A stretch of 64,000 nt of DNA from Nitrospirillum amazonense (lineage in GTDB: Bacteria; Pseudomonadota; Alphaproteobacteria; Azospirillales; Azospirillaceae), in NCBI RefSeq assembly GCF_007828045.1, contig NZ_VITN01000006.1:1-64000 (forward strand). The letters are read 5' to 3'. Shown one piece after another: positions 8,347 to 15,772 of this stretch (within the stretch, counting starts at the first letter, position 1; each line of letters starts with the position of its first letter). The translations under genes and the position numbers were made by a program. The notes under the pieces are model-generated. The model made no database searches. It saw only the letters and a list, made by a program, of their open reading frames with translations, and was not told the DNA's origin.

Positions 8347-8883
8347 ATGGAGGCCGGGGGAGAGACGGGGGCCGTGGCGGGCGGCTGGCAATTGGCGCAG
8401 ATGAACGTCGGCACGGCGCTCTACGCCATGGACGATCCGCGCATCGCCGATTTCGTGAACCAGTTGGACGAGATCAACACCCTGGCCGAAGGCAGCCCCG
8501 GCTTCGTCTGGCGCCTACAGTCAGACAGCGGCAACGCCACCGACATCCTGGTCAGCGACAATCCGCGGTTCCTGGTGAACATGTCGGTGTGGGCGTCGGC
8601 CGAGGCGCTGTTCGATTACGTGTACAAATCCGCCCATCGCACCGTCATGGCGCGGCGGCGGGAATGGTTCGAACGGCCCATCGACATGTACCAGGTCCTG
8701 TGGTGGGTTCCCGCCGGCCATCGCCCCACCCCGCAGGAGGGGTTGGAGCGCCTGGCCCATCTGGAACGGCACGGGGCCACGCCGCATGCCTTCACCTTCA
8801 AGCAGAAGTACCCGTACCCCGCCGCCCCGCCGGCTGCGCCCGAGGACATGGCGCCGGAACCGCATTGCGTCGGCTGGGAGTGA
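8347..8883 (+). CDS. DUF3291 family protein
   Basis: 178 residues. The sequence matches DUF3291 proteins: an opening WQLAQMNVGTAL, the central LAEGSPGFVWRLQ, NMSVWASAEALFDYVY and a closing WWVPAGHRPTPQEGLERLAHL. The predicted fold is dimeric alpha/beta-barrel (ferredoxin-like), as in antibiotic-biosynthesis monooxygenases, but no activity is established for the family. The start has GGAAGG 7 nt upstream. It is a single gene followed by a hairpin terminator. Confidence 0.85.
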   Translation: MEAGGETGAVAGGWQLAQMNVGTALYAMDDPRIADFVNQLDEINTLAEGSPGFVWRLQSDSGNATDILVSDNPRFLVNMSVWASAEALFDYVYKSAHRTVMARRREWFERPIDMYQVLWWVPAGHRPTPQEGLERLAHLERHGATPHAFTFKQKYPYPAAPPAAPEDMAPEPHCVGWE

Positions 8884-8917
8884 GCACGCCCAGGGAAGGT
8901 CTCATTAAATCCCGGGG

Positions 8918-8940
8918 GGTGGCGTTTTTTCGCCACCTTT
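8918..8940 (+). terminator. Rho-independent-like terminator after the DUF3291 gene
   Basis: GGTGGCG, a six-T loop, CGCCACC, then TTT, 35 bp after the stop codon. The stem is perfect over 7 bp. The T tract is short, so efficiency is uncertain. Confidence 0.6.
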
Positions 8941-8947
8941 GGGCGGT
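8923..8947 (+). repeat. 25-bp repeat, copy 1 (upstream of the His-rich gene)
   Basis: A stretch starting CGTTTTTTCGCCACC and ending TTGGGCGGT recurs at 9483-9507 with a single mismatch (24 of 25). It precedes the gene for a small secreted protein by 55 bp. This copy also forms the 3' half of the terminator hairpin. Confidence 0.7.
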
Positions 8948-9002
8948 GTCATGAAAGTGCCCGGCGAGGCCGGGCCCTGTTCATGTCGAAAGGATCGAGA
9001 CC

Positions 9003-9245
9003 ATGCCCGTCCTGACCCGCCCCACCACCAGCGCCTCCCCGTCCATCGGCATATCCTGGCGCCGTCGCGGGGTCGCTGCCCTGGCCCTGGCCTTCGGCCT
9101 GGCGTTGGCGCCGTTCATGACGGCCGGCAGTGCCCAGGCCGAGGTGGTCCATCACCGCGTGGTGCATCACCGCCATCATCATCACCACCATCACCACGTG
9201 CACCATGTGGCGCATCATGCCCCGGTGCATCATCCCCATGGCTAA
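9003..9245 (+). CDS. Small secreted histidine-rich protein
   Basis: 80 residues: a Sec-type signal peptide (charged WRRRG then ALALAFGLALAPFMTA, cleavage expected after AQA near residue 46), leaving a mature peptide of about 34 residues of which about 20 are histidine, in runs such as HHRHHHHHHHH. The composition suggests binding of Ni, Cu, Zn or Co in the periplasm, but no transporter or metalloenzyme gene is adjacent. GAAAGGATCGAGACC precedes the ATG. Similar tiny His-rich exported proteins occur in alphaproteobacteria without assigned function. Confidence 0.7.
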   Translation: MPVLTRPTTSASPSIGISWRRRGVAALALAFGLALAPFMTAGSAQAEVVHHRVVHHRHHHHHHHHVHHVAHHAPVHHPHG

Positions 9246-9550
9246 GGCCGGGTGACGGCGGGCCAGGGCCCGCTCACTTTTGTGGGGTAATCCCCGCCAA
9301 TCAGCCGGCCACGCGCCTCTGATGGAACGTCCTGGCGGAACTTTGCGGTCCCCAGGGCGTTTCCATATCCGTTCCGCCCCGCCTACCCGCCGGCCCCGGT
9401 TCCTGGGGGCGGCCCATCTCAGGGGTGCCGTTGGGGCAAAGGGCATACCCCCGCCCGGATCACATTGTTTGCGGTGTTGCGACGTTTTTTCGCCACCATT
9501 GGGCGGTCCCCTGATGTCACGCCTTTCTTACGAGGAATGGAGGACGACCC
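9246..9550. other. Intergenic region with a weak hairpin and the second 25-bp repeat
   Basis: No gene is supported here. A GC-rich hairpin GCGGGC (9258-9263) / GCCCGC (9268-9273), followed by TCACTTTT, may terminate the His-rich gene. The rest is GC-rich without clear promoter hexamers up to the repeat at 9483. Confidence 0.4.
9483..9507 (+). repeat. 25-bp repeat, copy 2 (upstream of the Pro-rich secreted gene)
   Basis: Matches 8923-8947 at 24 of 25 positions and lies 43 bp before a second small secreted-protein gene. This copy lacks the left arm needed for a hairpin, so termination alone does not explain its conservation. Confidence 0.7.
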
Positions 9551-10177
9551 ATGTTCACGAAGTTGACCACCGCGGGCTGGGCCCGCACGGCGACCGCGCT
9601 GACCCTGGCCGCCGGCCTGGCGTCCGCCCCTGTCTTGAGCGCTGCCGCCTGGGCGCAGACCGCGCCGCCCGAGGGCACGCCCATGCCGGGCACGCCGCAA
9701 TCCGAAGACACCACCCGCAGCGGCACGCCGTCGACCCTGCCGCCGGGGCCGGACGCCACCAGTCCCAGCCCGTCCAATTCCCACGGCCTGCCGGGCGACC
9801 GCGCCGGGATGGGCCAGCAGCCGGGCCAGCAGCCGGGCCAGCAGCCAGGAATGAACCAGCCGGACGTCTCGTCGCCATCGACCATGCCCCCGGCCCCGTC
9901 GGACCAGAGCGGTTCCATGTCCTCGTCGTCCTCGTCCAGCCAGGCGGTGACGGAAAAGCCGCCGGTGGTGCAGCCGCTACCGCCGCATGACCCGAACGAC
10001 GACAAGGGCAAGGCCGCGAAGTCGGCCCATGCCAAGAAGTCGGCCAAACATATGGCGCAGAAGAAGACCGATCCGGGCCAGAGCCCGGAGGAGGCCGCGC
10101 CGCCGCCCCCGGCGCCGTCCAGTCCGGATAGCGGCACCACCGGCTCGACCAGCCAGCCGGACAATCCCCGTCCGTAA
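9551..10177 (+). CDS. Secreted low-complexity Pro/Ser-rich protein
   Basis: 208 residues with a signal peptide (TATALTLAAGLASAPVLSAAAWAQ, cleavage near residue 36). The rest is disordered: Pro, Ser, Gly and Gln with three GQQP repeats around residues 92-106, a Ser run (SMSSSSSSS), a Lys/Ala-rich segment (KAAKSAHAKKSAKH) and a Pro-rich tail. No domain is recognised. It is preceded by ACGAGGAATGGAGG, a good ribosome binding site, and followed by a strong terminator, so it is a monocistronic unit. It may be a cell-envelope or matrix component; that is only a composition-based guess. Confidence 0.65.
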   Translation: MFTKLTTAGWARTATALTLAAGLASAPVLSAAAWAQTAPPEGTPMPGTPQSEDTTRSGTPSTLPPGPDATSPSPSNSHGLPGDRAGMGQQPGQQPGQQPGMNQPDVSSPSTMPPAPSDQSGSMSSSSSSSQAVTEKPPVVQPLPPHDPNDDKGKAAKSAHAKKSAKHMAQKKTDPGQSPEEAAPPPPAPSSPDSGTTGSTSQPDNPRP

Positions 10178-10240
10178 GGTGCGGCCGGACGCGCGCCTGC
10201 GAGGCAACCGTCCATCTCCCTTCAGGCGCGTTGTGCGAAA

Positions 10241-10268
10241 CCCCCGGGGCCCGGTCCCCGGGGGTTTT
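10241..10268 (+). terminator. Strong rho-independent terminator
   Basis: CCCCCGGGG (10241-10249) pairs perfectly with CCCCGGGGG (10256-10264) around a six-base loop, followed by TTTT. It lies 63 bp after the Pro-rich secreted gene and before the alpha-galactosidase. Confidence 0.8.
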
Positions 10269-10393
10269 GTCATAGCCACATGTCATCGAATGATTTTTCA
10301 AAAAGGCTTATTTATCCTATAAATTACGCATGGCGGCGCCGACCGTCCAAAAACGGCCCCCGGCTATGGGGCCGATCACTCGAGGAACGTCCC

Positions 10394-11608
10394 ATGCGAA
10401 GAATGCTCCTGGCCCTGGCGGCCTTGCTTGTCGTGCCGCTGCTGATGCTGGCCCACCCGGCCAAGGCGGATGATCCCAAGGATGCGGAGCCGCCGCGCCA
10501 GCCCAACGGCCTGGCCTTGACCCCGCCCATGGGCTGGAACACGTGGAACAAGTTCGCCTGTGAGATCAATGAGGATGTCATCCGCAGGGCGGCCGACGCC
10601 ATGGTGTCCTCCGGCATGGCGGGTGCCGGCTACAAGTATGTGGTGATCGACGACTGCTGGCACGGCGCCCGTGACGCCCATGGCGACATACAGCCCGACC
10701 CGGTCCGCTTCCCCTCCGGCCTCAAGGCCCTGGGCGACTACATCCACTCCAAGGGCCTGAAGTTCGGTATCTATTCCGACGCTGGCAAGGAAACCTGCGG
10801 CAAGCGGCCGGGCAGCCTGGGTCATGAATACCAGGACGCCGCCCAGTACGCCGCCTGGGGCGTGGATTACCTCAAATACGACTGGTGCTCCACCGGCACG
10901 CTGGACGCCAAGGCCGCCTATACGCTGATGAGCGACGCGCTTCGGGCATCCGGCCGCGACATCGTCTTCAGCATGTGCGAATGGGGCACGGCCAAGCCTT
11001 GGCTGTGGGCACAGGCCGTGGGCAACCTGTGGCGCAGCACCGGCGACATCTATGACGGCTGGCAGGGCAAGAAGGGCTATTCCCTGGGTGTCATGGACAT
11101 CCTGGATCTGGAGGCCGACCTCTATCCCTATGCCGGCCCCGGACATTGGAACGATCCGGACATGCTGGAGGTCGGCAACGGCGGCATGACCGACACGGAA
11201 TATCGTGCGCACTTCAGCCTGTGGGCCCTGTTGGCGGCCCCCTTGATCGCCGGTAACGACCTGACCAGCATGAGCCCAGCCACCAAGGCCACCCTGACCA
11301 ATGCCGAGGTCATCGCCGTGGACCAGGACGCCCTGGGGGCCCAGGGTCGCCGTATCGCCAAGCAGGGCGACATGGAGATATGGGCCCGGCCGCTGGCCAG
11401 CGGCGACCGCGCCGTGGTGCTGCTGAACCGGGGCACGGTGCCGGCCAGGATCACCGTCAACTGGGCGGATCTGGGCTACCCGGCCAAGCTGCCCGCCAAG
11501 GTGCGCGACCTGTGGCTGGCCAAGGACCAGGGCACGACCAAAGGTGGCTACACCGCCGAGGTGGCGCCGCACGGCGTGGTCATGGTGACGGTGCGTCCGG
11601 CCGTTTGA
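10394..11608 (+). CDS. Secreted alpha-galactosidase, glycoside hydrolase family 27
   Basis: 404 residues with a signal peptide (MLLALAALLVVPLLMLAHPAKA). The mature enzyme has the GH27 clan-D barrel with LTPPMGWNTWNKFAC, VIDDCWHG, GIYSDAGKETC and the nucleophile motif YLKYDWC (Asp163). The acid/base is expected at Asp218 in the RxxxD motif WRSTGDI, and GHWNDPDMLEVGN follows. A beta-sandwich C-terminal domain closes the protein. It would release terminal alpha-galactose from oligosaccharides in the periplasm or outside the cell. ACGAGGAACG-type ribosome binding sequence supports the ATG at 10394. No transporter or other sugar gene is adjacent. Its last 29 bp overlap the 3' end of the convergent YeeE/YedE gene. 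Confidence 0.95.
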   Translation: MRRMLLALAALLVVPLLMLAHPAKADDPKDAEPPRQPNGLALTPPMGWNTWNKFACEINEDVIRRAADAMVSSGMAGAGYKYVVIDDCWHGARDAHGDIQPDPVRFPSGLKALGDYIHSKGLKFGIYSDAGKETCGKRPGSLGHEYQDAAQYAAWGVDYLKYDWCSTGTLDAKAAYTLMSDALRASGRDIVFSMCEWGTAKPWLWAQAVGNLWRSTGDIYDGWQGKKGYSLGVMDILDLEADLYPYAGPGHWNDPDMLEVGNGGMTDTEYRAHFSLWALLAAPLIAGNDLTSMSPATKATLTNAEVIAVDQDALGAQGRRIAKQGDMEIWARPLASGDRAVVLLNRGTVPARITVNWADLGYPAKLPAKVRDLWLAKDQGTTKGGYTAEVAPHGVVMVTVRPAV

Positions 11609-12098
11609 TGACCTGTGGGCGCTCCGCCGGGGCGCCCACTCGATTCATTCTCTGCCTGGTCACGCGGCGATCGATGAAGGCGACGGCGGCCATCCCGACC
11701 AACATGGCCAGGATGAACAGGGGCGCGCCCGCCAGGTCCACCCCCTTGGGGTCGGCCACCGTGACGCCCAGGGCCGCCAATGCCGGACCGGGGCAATACC
11801 CCACCAATCCCCAACCCACGCCGAACAGGGCGGCCCCCGCCACCAGCCGTCGGTCGATGGCGCGGACGGCCGGGGGCTGGAAGGCGGGCGCGGCCAGGGG
11901 CGCCTGCCGGCGGCGCCCGAGGACGAAGCCGGCCCCCGCCACCGGCACCGCCGCCGCCATGACCAGGGCCAAACTGGGATCCCAGCCGCCGGCCACATCC
12001 AGGAAGGCCAGCACCTTGGCCGGGTTGATCATGGATGACACGGTCAGGCCGAACCCGAACACCAGGCCGGCCGCCAAGGCCAGGATGAGACGGCGCAT
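11580..12098 (-). CDS. YeeE/YedE-type transporter half (DUF6691)
   Basis: 172 residues with about four hydrophobic segments. The family signature GLVGYCPGPAL with Cys102 is present; such cysteines are thought to relay sulfur species through the pore. It pairs with the other half encoded just upstream, 4 bp away. Together they resemble the PmpA/PmpB-type two-subunit YeeE/YedE transporters that occur in sulfide- or persulfide-responsive operons. The regulator gene upstream and the divergent persulfide dioxygenase support that role. The last part (RQRMNRVGAPAERPQ) is hydrophilic. Confidence 0.85.
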   Translation of the reverse strand: MRRLILALAAGLVFGFGLTVSSMINPAKVLAFLDVAGGWDPSLALVMAAAVPVAGAGFVLGRRRQAPLAAPAFQPPAVRAIDRRLVAGAALFGVGWGLVGYCPGPALAALGVTVADPKGVDLAGAPLFILAMLVGMAAVAFIDRRVTRQRMNRVGAPAERPQVIKRPDAPSP

Positions 12099-12102
12099 GG
12101 GA

Positions 12103-12528
12103 TCAGCCCCCCAGGACGTGGCGGTGGAGAAAGACGGTCAACGCGGCCACGGCCATGAAGACCCCGGTGGCTGTCGCGGAACGCGGCGACAGCCGGGCCA
12201 GGCCGCAGACGCCGTGGCCGCTGGTGCAGCCGCCCGCCAGCCGCGTGCCCACCCCCACCAGCAGCCCGCCGACGATGACCAGCGTGGGGCCGGTCCCTGA
12301 TGCGCCGGTTGGCACGGCGCCGCCCGCCAGCCGGTACATCACCGGCGCCGCCATGATCCCGGCCAGGAAGGCCAGGCGCCAGATCCGGTCGCCCCGCGCG
12401 GCGGTCATCAGGCCGCCCACGATGCCGCTGATGCCGGCGATGCGGCCCAGGCCCAGCCACAGCAGGGCCGTCGCCGCGCCGATCAAGGCGCCGCCCACCA
12501 AGGCGTGCGTGGGGGTGAAGCCGCTCAT
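12103..12528 (-). CDS. YeeE/YedE-type transporter half
   Basis: 141 residues with hydrophobic segments around 10-30, 52-70, 80-98 and 115-135. The hallmark GGCTSGHGVCG motif (Cys101, Cys108) of the YeeE/YedE family is present. It is the second gene of the regulator-transporter operon; its start overlaps the stop of the ArsR-type gene by 4 bp (ATGA), which implies translational coupling. The expected role is movement of sulfite, thiosulfate or persulfide sulfur across the inner membrane. The exact substrate cannot be read from sequence. Confidence 0.87.
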   Translation of the reverse strand: MSGFTPTHALVGGALIGAATALLWLGLGRIAGISGIVGGLMTAARGDRIWRLAFLAGIMAAPVMYRLAGGAVPTGASGTGPTLVIVGGLLVGVGTRLAGGCTSGHGVCGLARLSPRSATATGVFMAVAALTVFLHRHVLGG

Positions 12529-12842
12529 GGTTGTTCCTCCGGCGCGCAGAACAGGGCGTACAACGCCTCCAGCATAGGGCGTACCTTGTCGGACCCGATG
12601 CGGTAGTGGATCACCGTCCCCTCCCGCCGCGTGGCCACCAGCTCCTCATCCCGCAGTTTCGCCAAGTGCTGCGACAGGTTGGACTGCGCCAGTCCCAGGT
12701 GCTGCGCCAGAGCGCCCACCGTCATCTCCCCCTGCACCAGGGCGCACAGGATCATCAGCCGGTGCCGGCTGGCCAGCGACCGCAGGAAAGCCTCCGCCTC
12801 CGTTGCGCGGGCCTCAAGGGCGGTGGAATCAGGCAGATCCAT
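12525..12842 (-). CDS. bigR: ArsR-family persulfide sensor (BigR/SqrR type)
   Basis: 105 residues forming a winged helix-turn-helix of the ArsR family (LASRHRLMILCALVQGEMTVGALAQHLGLAQSNLSQHLAKL). Two cysteines, Cys33 in LMILC and Cys99 near the C-terminus, are 66 residues apart, the same spacing as the redox pair of SqrR and BigR (known: they form a polysulfide bridge that releases DNA). It is the first gene of an operon with both YeeE/YedE halves and is divergent from a BigR-linked hydrolase across an AT-rich palindrome. The assignment to the persulfide-sensing clade rests on cysteine spacing plus context. Confidence 0.88.
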   Translation of the reverse strand: MDLPDSTALEARATEAEAFLRSLASRHRLMILCALVQGEMTVGALAQHLGLAQSNLSQHLAKLRDEELVATRREGTVIHYRIGSDKVRPMLEALYALFCAPEEQP

Positions 12843-12851
12843 TATACATTC

Positions 12852-12867
12852 CTAATTTATAAATTAG
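12852..12867. promoter_or_regulatory. BigR/SqrR operator palindrome
   Basis: CTAATTTATAAATTAG is a perfect 16-bp palindrome located 10 bp upstream of the bigR ATG. A partial second copy (CTAATATATAG) lies at 12874-12884. BigR-type repressors are known to bind AT-rich palindromes between bigR and blh. This site can control both directions. Confidence 0.8.
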
Positions 12868-12950
12868 ACTTGACTAATATATAGGATGGCACCAGCTTCA
12901 GGCAAGCGTTCCGGCGCTCGCCGGACATCTTCTTGGAAGGGACAGCGGCC

Positions 12951-13814
12951 ATGGCCCCCGACGTGCAGGCCTTTTTCGATGACGCCACCAACACCGTGAC
13001 CTATCTGGTCGTCGACCCCGCCACAGGGGCGGCCGCCATCATCGACAGCGTGCTGGACTTCGATCCCAAGTCGGGGCGCACCGGTACGGCTTCGGCCGAC
13101 CGGATTATCGCCGCCGTGCGGGCCCGGGGCCTGTCGGTCCAGTGGATTCTGGAGACCCATATCCACGCCGATCACCTGTCCGCCGCCCCCTACCTGCAGC
13201 GGGCGCTGGGCGGCCGGACCGGCATCGGGGCGGAGGTGCGTCAGACCCAGGCCATCTTCGGCCGCCTGTTCAACCTGGGGGGCGACTTCGCGACCGACGG
13301 CCGCCAGTTCGACCATCTGTGCCGGGATGGGGAGGCGGCGGCCCTGGGCTGGCTGACCCTACGGGCGCTGCATACCCCCGGGCATACGCCGGCCGACGTC
13401 AGCTATGTGATCGGTGACGCGGCCTTCGTGGGCGATACGCTGTTCCAGCCGGATTACGGCAGCGCGCGCACGGATTTCCCCGGGGGCGATGCCGCCACCC
13501 TCTACCGTTCCGTCCGCCGCCTGCTCAGTCTGCCGCCTGAGACGCGGCTGTTCACAGCCCATGATTACAAGGCGCCGGGCCGCGACCATTATGCCTGGGA
13601 AAGCACGGTGGCGGACCAGCGCGCCCACAACATCCACCTGCGCGATGGGGTGGACGAGATGGCCTTCGTCACCCTGCGGCGGCAGCGCGACGCGGGCCTG
13701 GGCGCGCCCCGCCTGCTGTTGCCTTCGGTCCAGGTCAACGTGCGGGCGGGGAACCTGCCCTTGCCCGAGGGGAATGGCGTCCGCTACCTGAAGATCCCGC
13801 TGGACGCCCTGTAA
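12951..13814 (+). CDS. blh: Persulfide dioxygenase-like metallo-beta-lactamase fold protein (Blh/ETHE1 type)
   Basis: 287 residues. The metal-binding motif ETHIHADHLSAA (His70, His72, Asp74, His75) and HTPGHTPADVSYV, VGDTLFQPDYGSARTDFPGG and TAHDY place it in the ETHE1/Blh branch of the metallo-beta-lactamase superfamily, non-heme iron enzymes that oxidise glutathione persulfide to sulfite. GGAAGGGA lies 8-12 nt before the ATG. It is divergent from bigR and its transporter genes, the same grouping as in known sulfide-detoxification operons. No rhodanese domain is fused, and no sulfide:quinone reductase gene is visible nearby. Confidence 0.92.
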   Translation: MAPDVQAFFDDATNTVTYLVVDPATGAAAIIDSVLDFDPKSGRTGTASADRIIAAVRARGLSVQWILETHIHADHLSAAPYLQRALGGRTGIGAEVRQTQAIFGRLFNLGGDFATDGRQFDHLCRDGEAAALGWLTLRALHTPGHTPADVSYVIGDAAFVGDTLFQPDYGSARTDFPGGDAATLYRSVRRLLSLPPETRLFTAHDYKAPGRDHYAWESTVADQRAHNIHLRDGVDEMAFVTLRRQRDAGLGAPRLLLPSVQVNVRAGNLPLPEGNGVRYLKIPLDAL

Positions 13815-13839
13815 TCCTGCCGCTCCATAACCTTGCCGC

Positions 13840-14937
13840 TCAGTTCTTGGCGGCAGTGCGGGCCAGCAGGTCGGCCAGCTTATCCTGCCACAGCACCGCC
13901 CAGGTGTGGCTGCCGTGACCGTGGGTCTGGTCGCTGGCCGGGATCAGGATGAACTGGCCCTTGGGGATGCGCTTCGCCAGTTGCTCGGCCAGGCCCAGTT
14001 CCGGCGGATTGATGAAATCGTCGCCGGAATTGATCCACAGCACCGGCGCCTTGATGGTTTCCAGCTTGGGCGACGGGTCATAGAAGCGTGACGCGTCCAG
14101 CTGATAGATCAGGTCGTTGGCCTCCATCCCGCTCACGTCCAGGATTTTCTCCACCGCGGCGTCGGCCGCCTCGCGGGTGGGATAGGTTTTCTGCATCTGG
14201 ATGGGGGCGCTGCCGGCGATAGACAGCAGGGCGGCGGCGGTGCGCAGGCCCTCCTTGGGCTGGGCCTTGTACTCGCCCCCCTGCCAGGCGGGGTCGGCCT
14301 TGATGGCGGCGATGGACATCTGGCGCCACAGACGGTTGCGTCCGGCGATGGTCTGAGGCAGGCACGCCAGCGGCATCAGCGCGTCCATGGCGTCGGGGTA
14401 GGTCTCGCCCCAGACGAAGGCGTGCATGCAGCCCATGGACGTGCCCATGACCAAGCGCAGGTGGTCCACGCCCAGCCGGGTCACCAACTGGTGTTCCAGC
14501 GCCACCATGTCGTCGTAGTCATACCGCGGGAAATGGGCGTGCAGGCCGTCGCTGGGCTTGCTGGACTTACCGTGGCCCACGTCGTCAGGCAGGATGATGT
14601 AATAGCGCGCCGGGTCCAGCACGCCGCCCGGCTGGAACAGCACGTCGCTGAACTGCGGGCGCAGGAACTGGGCGCCGGTGCCGCCCGTGCCGTGCATGAT
14701 CAGGATGGCGTTGTCGACATGGCCCTTGGCGTCGCGGTGCGGCGCGCCCAGGGTGGTGTAGTGCAGCCGCACCTCGGGCAGGATCTCACCGGTCTTGAAG
14801 GTGAAATCCTTCACCATCACGTCGCCCTCCTTGGTGGCGGGCTTCACCGGCTCGGCGGCCAGGGCGGCGGGGGCGGCCAGCAGGGCGGCGCCCAGCAGCA
14901 GGGGCGCGCAAAGGGCGCGGGCAGCGGATCGGATCAT
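13840..14937 (-). CDS. Secreted alpha/beta hydrolase of the homoserine O-acetyltransferase (MetX-like) fold
   Basis: 365 residues with a signal peptide (ALCAPLLLGAALLAAPAALA). The mature part follows the MetX layout: VRLHYTTLGAP, ILIMHGTGGTGAQF, IILPDDVGHGKSSKPSDG, nucleophile elbow GTSMGC (Ser167), WINSGDDFINPPE and the final DQTHGHGSH with the catalytic His. Export to the periplasm argues against a role in methionine synthesis, where MetX is cytosolic. A secreted esterase or acyl hydrolase is more likely. The gene is a single unit convergent with blh, with no methionine genes nearby. Confidence 0.82.
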   Translation of the reverse strand: MIRSAARALCAPLLLGAALLAAPAALAAEPVKPATKEGDVMVKDFTFKTGEILPEVRLHYTTLGAPHRDAKGHVDNAILIMHGTGGTGAQFLRPQFSDVLFQPGGVLDPARYYIILPDDVGHGKSSKPSDGLHAHFPRYDYDDMVALEHQLVTRLGVDHLRLVMGTSMGCMHAFVWGETYPDAMDALMPLACLPQTIAGRNRLWRQMSIAAIKADPAWQGGEYKAQPKEGLRTAAALLSIAGSAPIQMQKTYPTREAADAAVEKILDVSGMEANDLIYQLDASRFYDPSPKLETIKAPVLWINSGDDFINPPELGLAEQLAKRIPKGQFILIPASDQTHGHGSHTWAVLWQDKLADLLARTAAKN

Positions 14938-15014
14938 GGCGTGAAGGCTCCAGGCGGGATTCTTATCGTATGCAATATACGGTGAGGGCTGCCGAACCTG
15001 GTATAGGCGGATGG

Positions 15015-15239
15015 TCAGCCTTCCCCGCCGCCATCGTACTGGAACACCGCTTCCAGCGGCACGCCGAAGACGGCGGCGATGCGGAAGGCGGCCTCCAGCG
15101 AGGGGGAGTAGCGCCCCTGTTCGATGGCGATGATGGTCTGCCGGGTGACGCCCACGCGGTCGGCCAGGGTCTGTTGCGTCATCTCGCCATTCTGGAAGCG
15201 CAGGGCGCGGATGGTGTTGCGGATGGTGGTCTGGCCCAT
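15015..15239 (-). CDS. Small XRE-family regulator (cassette 1)
   Basis: 74 residues that are almost entirely one Cro/CI helix-turn-helix: TQQTLADRVGVTRQTIIAIEQGRYSPSLEAAFRIAAVFGVPLEAVFQ. The family (YgzD/XRE-like) typically binds an operator upstream of a co-transcribed membrane protein. Here that gene lies 4 bp upstream on the same strand. The same two-gene arrangement recurs at 22848-23486. Operator candidates are the TAGCGGACATG repeats at 15673-15751. Confidence 0.88.
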   Translation of the reverse strand: MGQTTIRNTIRALRFQNGEMTQQTLADRVGVTRQTIIAIEQGRYSPSLEAAFRIAAVFGVPLEAVFQYDGGGEG

Positions 15240-15243
15240 GGGC

Positions 15244-15645
15244 TCAGTATCCCCACCGGTAGAACACCAACTGCGAGGCGTGGCGGACGATTTCCGCCAG
15301 CACGACCGAGGCCAACATGGCGTGGGCCACGGTCAGGCCGGGCATGCCGCGCAGCGCCAGCCACAGCACGCCGATGGCCCCCGTCAGCAGCACGTAATAG
15401 GCGTTGCGCTGGCCGCGCAGGGCGGCGGCCTGGTCACGCTCATCCGGCCGTTCGGGCCGGCGGTGGATGGCCAGTGCGATATGGGCCGCAGTCACCACGA
15501 TGGCCTGCGCCAGGGCCACACCCACCATGCCCGGCATCGCCGCTGCCGGTGGGACCCCCACGCCCCATACCCGCCAGGCATAAAACCCATAAACAAATGC
15601 CAGCGCGAGGGCGGTCGCCAGCGCGCTTTTCTCCCGGAACGACAT
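15244..15645 (-). CDS. Small four-helix membrane protein (cassette 1)
   Basis: 133 residues with four predicted membrane segments (about 9-27, 37-57, 78-95 and 103-120). The start at MSFREKS is supported by GGGAGAGG upstream. The protein family is unknown to me but is of the kind paired with short XRE regulators. It is the first gene of the two-gene operon. Charged loop residues (HRRPERPDERD) lie between helices 2 and 3. A role as a membrane stress sensor or small transporter cannot be decided. Confidence 0.72.
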   Translation of the reverse strand: MSFREKSALATALALAFVYGFYAWRVWGVGVPPAAAMPGMVGVALAQAIVVTAAHIALAIHRRPERPDERDQAAALRGQRNAYYVLLTGAIGVLWLALRGMPGLTVAHAMLASVVLAEIVRHASQLVFYRWGY

Positions 15646-15672
15646 GCGGCCTCTCCCTTCATGGGTAAGGAA

Positions 15673-15751
15673 TAGCGGACATGATGTTAAATATACCGGA
15701 CATGGCCCCATGTCAAAGATAAGTTACATCATGTTCGCTATAGCGGACATG
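15673..15751. promoter_or_regulatory. Operator array: repeated TAGCGGACATG sites
   Basis: TAGCGGACATG occurs at 15673-15683 and 15741-15751, and TACCGGACATG at 15694-15704. The last copy is part of a 22-bp near-perfect palindrome, CATGTTCGCTA/TAGCGGACATG (15730-15751, one mismatch per arm). The array sits upstream of the membrane protein/XRE operon and is the likely self-regulatory site. Confidence 0.6.
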
Positions 15752-15772
15752 GCGTATATGATGGGAAAGCGT

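Noticed and set aside
12842-12851. TATAAT hexamer at the bigR start as a promoter
   Set aside because: It overlaps the ATG of bigR, so a transcript from it would not carry the annotated start codon.
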